This document shows positions 1-6,561 of a stretch of DNA of 55,085 nt, piece by piece. The stretch lies in contig NZ_JAGPNM010000014.1 in NCBI RefSeq assembly GCF_018831085.1, positions 1-55,085 on the forward strand. Reading direction: 5' to 3'. Within the stretch, counting starts at the first letter, position 1. The number at the start of each line of letters is the position of its first letter. The stretch comes from Rheinheimera oceanensis. Its GTDB lineage: Bacteria > Pseudomonadota > Gammaproteobacteria > Enterobacterales > Alteromonadaceae. The notes beneath the pieces were generated by a model that had not been told where the DNA came from, did not search any database, and saw nothing but the letters and a program-made list of their open reading frames with translations. The translations under genes and the position numbers were made by a program.

Positions 1-100
1 AATTCAACGATGGTGTGCCACCGGCAAAAGCGGAAGATCTATCTAATTTACTGTCCGGAATTAGTTGACCACTACACAAGCAGATACCTAATATTTCCAT
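1..100 (-). CDS. Possible fourth gene of island operon, 5' part only
   Basis: Reading leftwards on the minus strand from an ATG at 98-100, a frame stays open for 33 codons to the window edge. It begins MEILGICLCSGQLIPDSKLD. The start lies inside the last codons of the ATPase gene (29-bp overlap), like the tight coupling of the other genes in this operon. No clear ribosome binding site is visible, and 33 open codons can occur by chance. No family is recognisable. If real, it is co-transcribed with the ATPase and would be a fourth component of the cassette. Confidence 0.4.
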   Translation of the reverse strand, partial: MEILGICLCSGQLIPDSKLDRSSAFAGGTPSLN

Positions 101-1385
101 TGGCCAGCGAAACAAAGGTATCCCATCCACAGTAGTGTTTTCTAATTCCCCGCTTTCCTTTCTTTATAGAGTATAAAGAAGCATGAAAGTGGTTATCGAG
201 CTTTTGCCGCCATTCCGAAGAACTAAGTGTCCAACTATTTACATCTTCATAAAATTTATCATTAATACCCTTATTCAAGTACCTAATAAACTGAAGGTAG
301 GCTGGTCTTATTTTCTTAGCTTCCAGAGCCGCTTCCTTAGCTAAACCAGTCTCCAGTGCTTCAATTAATTGCTTCTTATCCTCGCTTCCAAGTAGTATTT
401 CTGCTTCATCAAGCTCTGATAGTGAAGGAAGCAAATTTTGAGGTGTGGATATTTTATCTGGCACATCTGGAAAAGCACTTTCAATCCGTCGTGAAACTAC
501 TTTCTCTGCAAATACATTAAAGCGAGAGTCATTAAGCCAATCTGCGATACTAATTCTGGCGTAGTCTGCAGGAGATGTTAATTGCTCATTCGGATTTAAG
601 GTCGCTCTCTGCCGCCAACCTAATTCTCTGACACCAATTTTAAAGGTGTAATGGTTATTAGCGTGTTTTATAATAGTGTTGAGTACACGTTGTTGATAAT
701 CTTCGAAATTCTCGAATTCATCGATGAGAAAGAAAAACTTTTTACCTGAAAGCGCCTCTGACGAGACCAGTAAATCAGCTAATACATCTAACGGTGCAGC
801 CAGTGCGGATATTTTATGTGGCCGTGAGTCTGCAATTGTATTTATTGAAGCTTCAAAATCAAGAATGTTGTATTCAATCTCATCAATTAGTTCGTTGATT
901 GAGCTGACTTCTTCAATTCCAAGTGATGCGGTTATTTTTCTTAAACCTTTTTTGGGGATAGTTACGACCTTACCTGTGTGCTTCTCAAACCATTCAACAA
1001 AATCTAACAATAACTGACAGAAACTCAAATTTATATAGTGTCCAAAATATGCACACCATTTATCCTCAGAGATTTCTCCGCCCCTGAATGCAGTTACACG
1101 GTTTGTGTTTACCCTGTAATAAATTCCGTAATAGTTCCATTGCTCAATTGCGTCGACGCCCCCAGATAAAGCTAGCTGCCCTTCATAGGATAGCCCTCGT
1201 AGAACAGTCGTTTTCCCGGTCCCTCTTCCGCCTATGAGGACACATGGTCGGTATGTTCTAAGCTGATCAAAATAAGATGGTTCATCGAATAAGGAATACA
1301 ATTCTTCATTTAGCCATTCGGCTTTGTATAGGCCAAGAGTTTTGCTAAGGCGTCTGGCTGCATCATTAGTTTCTATTTCGGTCAT
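72..1385 (-). CDS. ORC/CDC6-like AAA+ P-loop ATPase
   Basis: A 437-residue P-loop ATPase. Walker A is GGRGTGKT at residues 52-59, directly after a short N-terminal segment. A Walker B-like run, FFFLIDEFENF, falls near residue 220. The overall style (early P-loop, DE Walker B, long helical C-terminal part that may include a DNA-binding wing) resembles the ORC/CDC6 or STAND-like AAA ATPases found in bacterial mobile islands. Its ATG overlaps the stop of the phosphoribosyltransferase-like gene by 4 bp, so translation is coupled. No membrane segment or signal peptide is visible. A sensor or regulatory ATPase of a conflict system is the likeliest role, inferred from context. ATPase function is well supported; the exact subfamily is less certain. 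Confidence 0.75.
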   Translation of the reverse strand: MTEIETNDAARRLSKTLGLYKAEWLNEELYSLFDEPSYFDQLRTYRPCVLIGGRGTGKTTVLRGLSYEGQLALSGGVDAIEQWNYYGIYYRVNTNRVTAFRGGEISEDKWCAYFGHYINLSFCQLLLDFVEWFEKHTGKVVTIPKKGLRKITASLGIEEVSSINELIDEIEYNILDFEASINTIADSRPHKISALAAPLDVLADLLVSSEALSGKKFFFLIDEFENFEDYQQRVLNTIIKHANNHYTFKIGVRELGWRQRATLNPNEQLTSPADYARISIADWLNDSRFNVFAEKVVSRRIESAFPDVPDKISTPQNLLPSLSELDEAEILLGSEDKKQLIEALETGLAKEAALEAKKIRPAYLQFIRYLNKGINDKFYEDVNSWTLSSSEWRQKLDNHFHASLYSIKKGKRGIRKHYCGWDTFVSLANGNIRYLLV

Positions 1386-2293
1386 AACGCCCCCTTTCTA
1401 ATTAGGGGTTTCCACCCTTTATCTGATGAATAAAAAATTGGTAATGTAGCATCAGGAAATCCATGAGAGAATGCTAAAGCTAACCCGAGCTTATAAAACC
1501 CCTGCCAACATCCAACTTGGCCATTTAAATCTGGTATCCCTGCGCGAATACTTGCTTCTTTAACAAAGTTTGGGCCTTCGGTTCTCATGTCGTCACGCCA
1601 TATGGCCGAATCTGCCGTCAGAGCACTTTGCTTGGAACCAAAATAATGAGCTGGAAGTATTTTTACAGACGAGCATTCTTGATTAATTTTTGATTTTCCT
1701 AAATCAGTACAGATTACTGGGCAGTAGAAGAATTTAGTTCTGTTTCTTATTGCGCTACTAATTTCCTTAAATGAGACTGTTCCATTTGACGTTGTGTATG
1801 GCCTTTTCCATGTTTCGCAAAACTGATTTCCTGAGCCAACAAAATCGTCTACAAAAAGCACATCCCCTGTACCACCACGCATAAAATAGTCCAGTGCTGT
1901 TTCAGGGGAAACAATTCTGCCTTCTGGTAACATTAATATGTCTCTTGCCAAACGTGAGAATGCATAGCCGCTATCAGCGTCGTTTGGTTGTTCGCCCGTA
2001 ACTCGGACAACCACTAATGAATCGACGAAGTTAATCCAAGACGTTTGGGCAGAGTTTTTGCTTGGTTTATCTCTGACTATTTCTTGTGAAATATTGATAA
2101 AAGCGCTTCTAAACATCTGCTTTACCAATTCATCAGAAAAAAAGGTAAAGCCGTCTAGAAGCCTTAATGCCAGCGGGATTTCTTCATCGTGAAAATTAGA
2201 CATCCAAGATGTTGGATCAAAATTTCCACGTTTGGGCCACAGGCCAGTAGTGACCATATATCGCCATTTGTCTGTTGGCAATTGCGTAGTCAT
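1382..2293 (-). CDS. Phosphoribosyltransferase-like protein (possible PRTase-CE type)
   Basis: A 303-residue protein with a PRPP-loop-like motif, VLFVDDFVGSGNQ, around residues 145-157. It matches the hhhhDDxxxSG pattern of type I phosphoribosyltransferases. The flanking regions do not look like any housekeeping PRTase (purine, pyrimidine or amino-acid pathway). The N-terminal ~100 residues are helical and carry no recognised domain. It sits between the dUTPase-like gene (9-bp gap) and the AAA ATPase (4-bp overlap). A PRTase clade linked to ATPases has been proposed, by comparative genomics, to work in bacterial conflict systems. Membership here is inferred from the motif and neighbours. The substrate is unknown, and it could act on nucleotides, RNA or a protein. 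Confidence 0.65.
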   Translation of the reverse strand: MTTQLPTDKWRYMVTTGLWPKRGNFDPTSWMSNFHDEEIPLALRLLDGFTFFSDELVKQMFRSAFINISQEIVRDKPSKNSAQTSWINFVDSLVVVRVTGEQPNDADSGYAFSRLARDILMLPEGRIVSPETALDYFMRGGTGDVLFVDDFVGSGNQFCETWKRPYTTSNGTVSFKEISSAIRNRTKFFYCPVICTDLGKSKINQECSSVKILPAHYFGSKQSALTADSAIWRDDMRTEGPNFVKEASIRAGIPDLNGQVGCWQGFYKLGLALAFSHGFPDATLPIFYSSDKGWKPLIRKGAL

Positions 2294-2302
2294 TGCTTGC
2301 CC

Positions 2303-2959
2303 TTAAACTTTTTCAATGTTTTTATAAATATCTTCTAAGCTATTATAAATATGTGTCGGAAAACCGCTAATATTTAAAGGCGTAGATTCTATCAGTGAGG
2401 AAAGCCAATAATTATCTTCTTTGCCATCCCAAGTTTTTTGATAGCTACCATCTTTATATCCATGCAGCTGCCTAAATTTATTTAGGATATTTTTTCCAAT
2501 ATATGTTTTATACAGCTCATCAAATGTCATTCCACTTGCTTTTGCTGCTTCAAAAAAACTGCGGCTGTTAAATCCTAGATCAGCTAAAGCGTGCTTTGAA
2601 AGGCTTTCAACAGATAAGAGTATTTTTTCTTCATCAATATCATCTTTTATTTCTAAGTGACCGATATTATTTGCTACTTCTTTTATATGTTGTTCTATTG
2701 AATCTGCTTTTTCTATCATGTCACTCAGCGCAAAATGCCATATATCCACAAGTTCTAACTTAACCTGAGATATATCAGCTTCTTGAAATTTCCACCATTT
2801 CCAGCCTACGTGATCCATTAACTCCGCACACTCAATCCATATAGCTCGATACCATTTATTACCGGCACTTTTCCAATTTGGATTGATAATGCTATTTATC
2901 TCATCTTGGAGATTAGCCATTTCCGTAATTTTATTTTCAAAGTATTCAGTCGTATTCAT
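2303..2959 (-). CDS. Dimeric all-alpha dUTPase-like NTP pyrophosphatase
   Basis: A 218-residue protein whose N-terminal half carries the ExxE...ExxD metal-binding pattern of all-alpha (MazG/dimeric dUTPase) pyrophosphatases. The first part is in IECAELMDHVGWKWWK (around residues 46-61) and the second in ELVDIWHF (around residues 70-77). The tryptophan-rich stretch between them is typical of the dimeric dUTPase branch known from phages, trypanosomatids and Campylobacter. Such enzymes hydrolyse dUTP (and dUDP) to dUMP. It is the first gene of the minus-strand operon. The coding sequence is strongly AT-rich compared with the core genome. In this setting it could be a nucleotide-pool effector rather than a housekeeping enzyme, which is an inference. 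Confidence 0.75.
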   Translation of the reverse strand: MNTTEYFENKITEMANLQDEINSIINPNWKSAGNKWYRAIWIECAELMDHVGWKWWKFQEADISQVKLELVDIWHFALSDMIEKADSIEQHIKEVANNIGHLEIKDDIDEEKILLSVESLSKHALADLGFNSRSFFEAAKASGMTFDELYKTYIGKNILNKFRQLHGYKDGSYQKTWDGKEDNYWLSSLIESTPLNISGFPTHIYNSLEDIYKNIEKV

Positions 2960-3174
2960 GGTAGTCCCGTCGGAGTGTTAATAATTCGTGGGTACTCGAT
3001 GGCTTTCTGCTAAAGAGACGCTGATTAACGAACATTTTTTGAGTATTCATTTCGGATCCAACGTTAAAATACCCCAAAATCGCTCGCTATGTCACGACTA
3101 AGTTCATAATCACAAATCGTTAGTAGCTGATATTTAGTATTTCAATGGCCCCCTTTAAACCACTCCGTTCAAAT

Positions 3175-3255
3175 CCAGTAAAGCCATAAATCGGAACCCC
3201 ACGCGGTGGGGCCCCCTTGCTGCGCAACCCTGCGGGCGATTTATAGCTTGACTGG
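3175..3255. other. 81-nt folded element, three-way-junction-like
   Basis: The outer arms 3175-3193 and 3237-3255 are inverted copies that pair at 17 of 19 positions (ccagt / aagc / ataaatcg against cgatttat / gctt / actgg). Inside lie a hairpin with a perfect 6-bp stem (ccccac-gcg-gtgggg, 3197-3211) and a weaker one (cgca-accc-tgcg) near 3224-3235. The fold is possible on either strand. It lies upstream of the 73-residue gene and could be a small RNA, a leader or a protein-binding cruciform. Confidence 0.55.
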
Positions 3256-3296
3256 CTTTTCTCTGCGTAGTGCATGTTGGTCATGTGGTATGGCGG

Positions 3297-3323
3297 GCCT
3301 CTAGGCGACAAGCGCCTAAAGGC
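3297..3323 (+). promoter_or_regulatory. Hairpin in leader of the 73-aa gene
   Basis: gcct-c-taggcg, loop acaag, then cgccta-a-aggc gives ten base pairs interrupted by one mismatch. It ends about 30 nt before the ATG at 3354 and leaves the AAGGGG ribosome binding site (3343-3348) free. It lacks a U-tract, so it is more likely a leader structure than a terminator. Confidence 0.45.
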
Positions 3324-3353
3324 TCACCAACCACATTTCCATAAGGGGCTAAC

Positions 3354-3575
3354 ATGACAAAATCTGAGTTTATTAAAAGAGCTAAAAAAACAAGTTTCAA
3401 CCAAATAGTCAGGAATGAAGAACCTGTCAGCCAGGTACTGCTAACTCAGGTACTAACCACAGACCGGTGTTACTTGGTTCAGTCAGGTGAAAAGCATCAG
3501 TTCTGGATCACCCGAAACAACAAGCTGTGTTTGGTTACTTCAACACTGAAATCAAGTTTTTGTGTAGTAGCCTAA
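3354..3575 (+). CDS. Small unknown island protein
   Basis: A 73-residue frame starting at an ATG preceded by a good AAGGGG ribosome binding site with 5-nt spacing, which supports real translation. The product is basic at the N-terminus (MTKSEFIKRAKK) and has mixed beta-like sequence afterwards (QFWITRNNKLCLVTS). No domain is recognised and there is no signal peptide. It lies between the folded leader and the integrase gene and points toward the integrase stop (convergent). Small genes in this position of integrative elements are often regulators or excisionase-like proteins, but nothing in the sequence proves that. Confidence 0.6.
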   Translation: MTKSEFIKRAKKTSFNQIVRNEEPVSQVLLTQVLTTDRCYLVQSGEKHQFWITRNNKLCLVTSTLKSSFCVVA

Positions 3576-3666
3576 GCCAATTAATGGGAAGGGGAGACAG
3601 ATATAAAGCTTTAAATTACTGATATTTAAAATACTTCCCTGTTTCCCTATTTTCCCAATTTAATTG

Positions 3667-4806
3667 CTAATGCCACAGGCTCGGTAACGACTCCATGGCC
3701 TCTTTGCGTTTGCTTTCAATAATGTCGGCATATATCTGAGTCGTTTTAAGCTCGGAATGGCCGAGGAGTTTTGATACGGTATAGATATCAGCGCCGTTAG
3801 TTAGTAGTCTTACTGCAAAGGTATGGCGGGCACAGTGAAAAGTAATATGCTTGGTGATTCCTGCACGAAGCATCCACTGCAGAATTGCGACGTTTGTATA
3901 CGTTGAGTATTTAAGCCCCTTGAATACCCTTGTCTCAGGTGCTTCCGGTTCACCCATGAGTTTAATGGCGTCTTTCGGCAGATCCAAATATTGAAGTTTT
4001 CTGTTTTTCTTGTGGTTGAATGTGATCCTGTTCACGCCATCACTTAGAAAGACATCCTGCCATTTCAGCTTCTGGATATCGCTCCAGCGAAGGCCTGTAG
4101 TACACCCAAAGAGAAAAGCGCGTTTTAGTACGTCGTAGCGGCAATCAGCCTGATAAGCGGCTCTCAGTTCATCCTCAAGTAAGTACTGCCGTTTATTTTG
4201 CTCTGGCTTAATAGTTTTAACTTCATTAACAGGGTTTCGGCGAATGATCCCCTCGTGAAATGCTTGGTTTAGCGCCGCTCTTACTTTATTAAAGTACGTA
4301 GATGCTGTATTGGAGGATAGTTTTTTACCAGATTTAGTAACAGCTGTTGTTGTCAGGTAAATTCGGAAGTCTTGTAGCAATGTTGTATCAAAGTTGGCAA
4401 AGGACAATTGGTGGCCACCGGCAAAACGCTGTAAATGAATCAGTACCGACTCCCAGGTAGACACGTTGGATTTGCCATCAGTTTTCCTTTTCTCCTCGAT
4501 AATTTGCTGCATAAAGTCGATGAAGCTTTGTTGTTGTTTGGCTTCGTCTTCAAAGTGATATTTGTTATTAGCTAGGTCAACAATTGCCTGAGCCTGAATA
4601 CGCTCTGCGAGTTCCAAAGTCTTTTTATTGTAATCTCGCTGAGCCTTATCTTTGGGTGTGGCATAGATGAACAGGTCTAAGGATTGGCGCTTGCGCTTTT
4701 TAATGCGCTTACCTGATTCGTCGGTATAGGAACCATAGTTACGGGTTAATAGCAGTTGTTGACGACCGGCACGATCTGCTGGTTTTTTCTCAATTGATAA
4801 CTTCAT
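3667..4806 (-). CDS. Tyrosine recombinase / integrase
   Basis: A 379-residue site-specific recombinase. The catalytic set is visible: Arg in TGLRWSDI, Lys in HKKNRKLQYLDL, HxxR in HCARHTFA, then LGHSELKTTQIYADI with the second His and the Tyr nucleophile. The N-terminal ~90 residues look like an arm-binding domain, followed by a SAM-like core-binding domain (about 95-205). The arrangement and the SARHTFA/LGHSELKTTQIYA style resemble integrases common in Bacteroidetes elements rather than P4-type integrases. The start lies 177 bp from the end of mnmE, a known attachment locus in other genera (the Salmonella island SGI1 uses mnmE/thdF). It probably integrates and excises this island. Confidence 0.9.
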   Translation of the reverse strand: MKLSIEKKPADRAGRQQLLLTRNYGSYTDESGKRIKKRKRQSLDLFIYATPKDKAQRDYNKKTLELAERIQAQAIVDLANNKYHFEDEAKQQQSFIDFMQQIIEEKRKTDGKSNVSTWESVLIHLQRFAGGHQLSFANFDTTLLQDFRIYLTTTAVTKSGKKLSSNTASTYFNKVRAALNQAFHEGIIRRNPVNEVKTIKPEQNKRQYLLEDELRAAYQADCRYDVLKRAFLFGCTTGLRWSDIQKLKWQDVFLSDGVNRITFNHKKNRKLQYLDLPKDAIKLMGEPEAPETRVFKGLKYSTYTNVAILQWMLRAGITKHITFHCARHTFAVRLLTNGADIYTVSKLLGHSELKTTQIYADIIESKRKEAMESLPSLWH

Positions 4807-4822
4807 ATGTTACTCCTGTGTA

Positions 4823-4875
4823 GTGGGCCACTGGTGGCCCACACAAACACAAGTGGTGGGCCATCTAAGGCCCAC
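4823..4875. repeat. Four alternating GTGGGCC/GGCCCAC motifs before the integrase
   Basis: Two adjacent inverted repeats: gtgggcca-ctgg-tggcccac (4823-4842) and gtgggcc-atctaa-ggcccac (4856-4875), the second followed by tttt. All four arms share the heptamer GTGGGCC. They lie 17-70 bp upstream of the integrase start, a good place for an operator, recombinase or excisionase arm sites. The second hairpin plus T-run could also act as a plus-strand terminator. Confidence 0.6.
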
Positions 4876-4896
4876 TTTTAGCAACTATAGGAAAGT

Positions 4897-4970
4897 AAGG
4901 AAAGAGATTTTTAAGCTTAAATATATGAATATATTAGAAATATTTCCTTTTGTTGGATGATTCTTTCCTT
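4897..4970. repeat. Inverted 9-mers between integrase and mnmE
   Basis: aaggaaaga (4897-4905) and tctttcctt (4962-4970) form a perfect inverted pair spaced by 56 AT-rich bases, ending 13 bp from the mnmE stop. This fits recombinase core or arm sites at the island boundary. Without the other island end the attachment core cannot be confirmed. Confidence 0.35.
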
Positions 4971-4982
4971 TGTTTTACCGTG

Positions 4983-6359
4983 CTATTTACCGATACAAAA
5001 CGAGCTGAAAATCCTACCGAGTAAGTCATCTGAGCTAAATTCACCGGTAATTTCATTTAAGTGTTGTTGGGTTAGTCGCAGCTCTTCCGCGAGTATTTCG
5101 CCGGCGATAAAGCTGTGCAGCTGCTCCTGACCAATAGCAAGGTGCTCGGCTGCCCGGTCCAGTGCATCTAAATGGCGGCGGCGGGCGAGGAAGCTGTCTT
5201 CGACACTGCTGTCAAAGCCAATACATTGCTTTAAGTGCTCGCGCAGCGCATCGATACCGGCACCGGTTTTGGCCGATAAACGGTATACCGGTGCTTTCTG
5301 GCTTAAGTCTGCGGTCGACTCCGGATTGAGCATCTCGCCGGTGATATCGGCTTTATTGCGGATAACCGTTACGCCCAAATTGGCGGGCAGGCGGTCAATA
5401 AAATCCGGCCAGATATCGTGTGGGTCGGTGGCGTTGGTGGTGGTACCGTCAACCATAAACAATACGCGGTCGGCTTGCTCTATCTCTTTCCACGCCCGTT
5501 CTATACCGATTTGCTCGACCTGATCGGTGGCCTCACGTAGACCGGCGGTGTCGATAATATGCAGCGGCATGCCGTCGATATGAATATGTTCGCGCAATAC
5601 ATCACGGGTGGTACCGGCTATTTCGGTCACTATGGCAGCTTCTCGGCCGGCTAAGGCATTTAGCAGGCTGGATTTACCGGCATTAGGCCGGCCGGCTATT
5701 ACTACCTTCATGCCTTCGCGCAAAATACTGCCCTGGGTGGCCTGCTTTTTTACCGTTGCCAGATAATCAATAATCTCAGCTAAATCAGCAGCGACTTTGC
5801 CGTCGGATAAAAAGTCGATTTCTTCATCGGGGAAATCAATAGCTGCTTCAACATACATGCGCAGGTGAATGACTTTTTCTACCAGTTGATGAATACGGTT
5901 AGAAAATTCGCCCTGCAGTGATTGCATAGCACTGCGGGCCGCCTGTTCGCTTGAGGCATCAATTAAATCGGCAATGGCTTCGGCCTGGGCTAAGTCGAGT
6001 TTGTCATTTAAAAAGGCGCGCTCTGAGAACTCGCCCGGCCGGGCAATACGTACATTCGGCTGGGCTAATACCTGCTTTAACAGCATATCGAGTAATACCG
6101 GGCCGCCATGGCCCTGCAGCTCTAATACATCTTCGCCGGTAAAGGAATTGGGGCCGGGGAAATACAGCGCTATGCCCTGATCCAGCACCTGTTTGCTGCT
6201 GTCAAAAAACGGCAAATACTCGGCGTAGCGTGGCTTGGGTAGCTTGTGCAGAATAGCCTGGGCAACCGCTTTGGTGTGCGGGCCGGAGATACGGATAATA
6301 CCGACACCGGCGCGGCCGGGGGCGGTAGCGAGTGCGGCGATGGTGTCGGTAGTAAACAT
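4983..6359 (-). CDS. mnmE: tRNA modification GTPase MnmE
   Basis: With MnmG this GTPase makes the (carboxymethyl)aminomethyl group at U34 of tRNAs, and it binds formyl-THF in its N-terminal domain. The 458-residue protein has the N-terminal TrmE domain (TDTIAALATAPG), a helical domain, and an inserted G domain with GRPNAGKSS (near 222), DTAGLRE and NKAD. It ends in the family's FCIGK tail with the conserved Cys. Length equals the usual ~454. The start ATG has an AGAGG ribosome site just upstream. An intrinsic terminator closing the yidC transcript sits only ~15 bp before the start, so expression must rely on read-through or a very compact promoter. The 3' end is intact despite the adjoining island. 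Confidence 0.98.
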   Translation of the reverse strand: MFTTDTIAALATAPGRAGVGIIRISGPHTKAVAQAILHKLPKPRYAEYLPFFDSSKQVLDQGIALYFPGPNSFTGEDVLELQGHGGPVLLDMLLKQVLAQPNVRIARPGEFSERAFLNDKLDLAQAEAIADLIDASSEQAARSAMQSLQGEFSNRIHQLVEKVIHLRMYVEAAIDFPDEEIDFLSDGKVAADLAEIIDYLATVKKQATQGSILREGMKVVIAGRPNAGKSSLLNALAGREAAIVTEIAGTTRDVLREHIHIDGMPLHIIDTAGLREATDQVEQIGIERAWKEIEQADRVLFMVDGTTTNATDPHDIWPDFIDRLPANLGVTVIRNKADITGEMLNPESTADLSQKAPVYRLSAKTGAGIDALREHLKQCIGFDSSVEDSFLARRRHLDALDRAAEHLAIGQEQLHSFIAGEILAEELRLTQQHLNEITGEFSSDDLLGRIFSSFCIGK

Positions 6360-6375
6360 GGGTTGCCTCTTAATA

Positions 6376-6405
6376 GAAAAAGCCTGTCAGCATTATGCGA
6401 CAGGC
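6376..6405 (-). terminator. Intrinsic terminator after yidC operon
   Basis: On the minus strand gcctgtc (6405-6399), a 10-nt loop, then gacaggc (6388-6382) and a run of T opposite 6377-6381. It closes the rpmH-rnpA-yidD-yidC transcript directly in front of mnmE. Confidence 0.75.
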
Positions 6406-6425
6406 TATTGGTATTGTTCAGGGCA

Positions 6426-6543
6426 TGAACCGGGAAATTCCTGCTTCGCCGCCTTCGACAGCACGTCGCCGCTTTTCGAAACCACGGTGCTGTCTCAGCC
6501 TGCGCGGCATCCCTGCCGCTGCTGCGCAGGAACACCCGGTTCA
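6426..6543. repeat. Nested palindrome between yidC and mnmE
   Basis: Three nested pairs of arms: tgaaccggg (6426-6434) with cccggttca (6535-6543), ttcctgc (6438-6444) with gcaggaa (6526-6532), and gacagcac (6457-6464) with gtgctgtc (6487-6494). The whole 118 bp would fold into one long hairpin, in DNA or in the yidC 3' UTR. Open frames here are unlikely to be genes. Confidence 0.6.
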
Positions 6544-6561
6544 CACCTAATGGTGTTCCAA

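Larger units (their letters stand above)
2960..3353. other. Divergent intergenic region of the island
   Basis: A 394-bp gap between the start of the minus-strand operon and the small plus-strand gene. The left half (2960-3120) is AT-rich and should contain the operon promoter, but I could not pick convincing -35/-10 boxes. The right half holds two folded elements described separately. A 63-codon minus-strand frame at 3120-3311 overlaps these folds and is more likely a by-product of them. Confidence 0.6.

Noticed and set aside
3120..3311. 63-codon minus-strand frame in the island leader
   Set aside because: It coincides with the folded 81-nt element and hairpins, which explain the absence of stops. 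No clear ribosome site was seen; it could still be a tiny phage-like gene.
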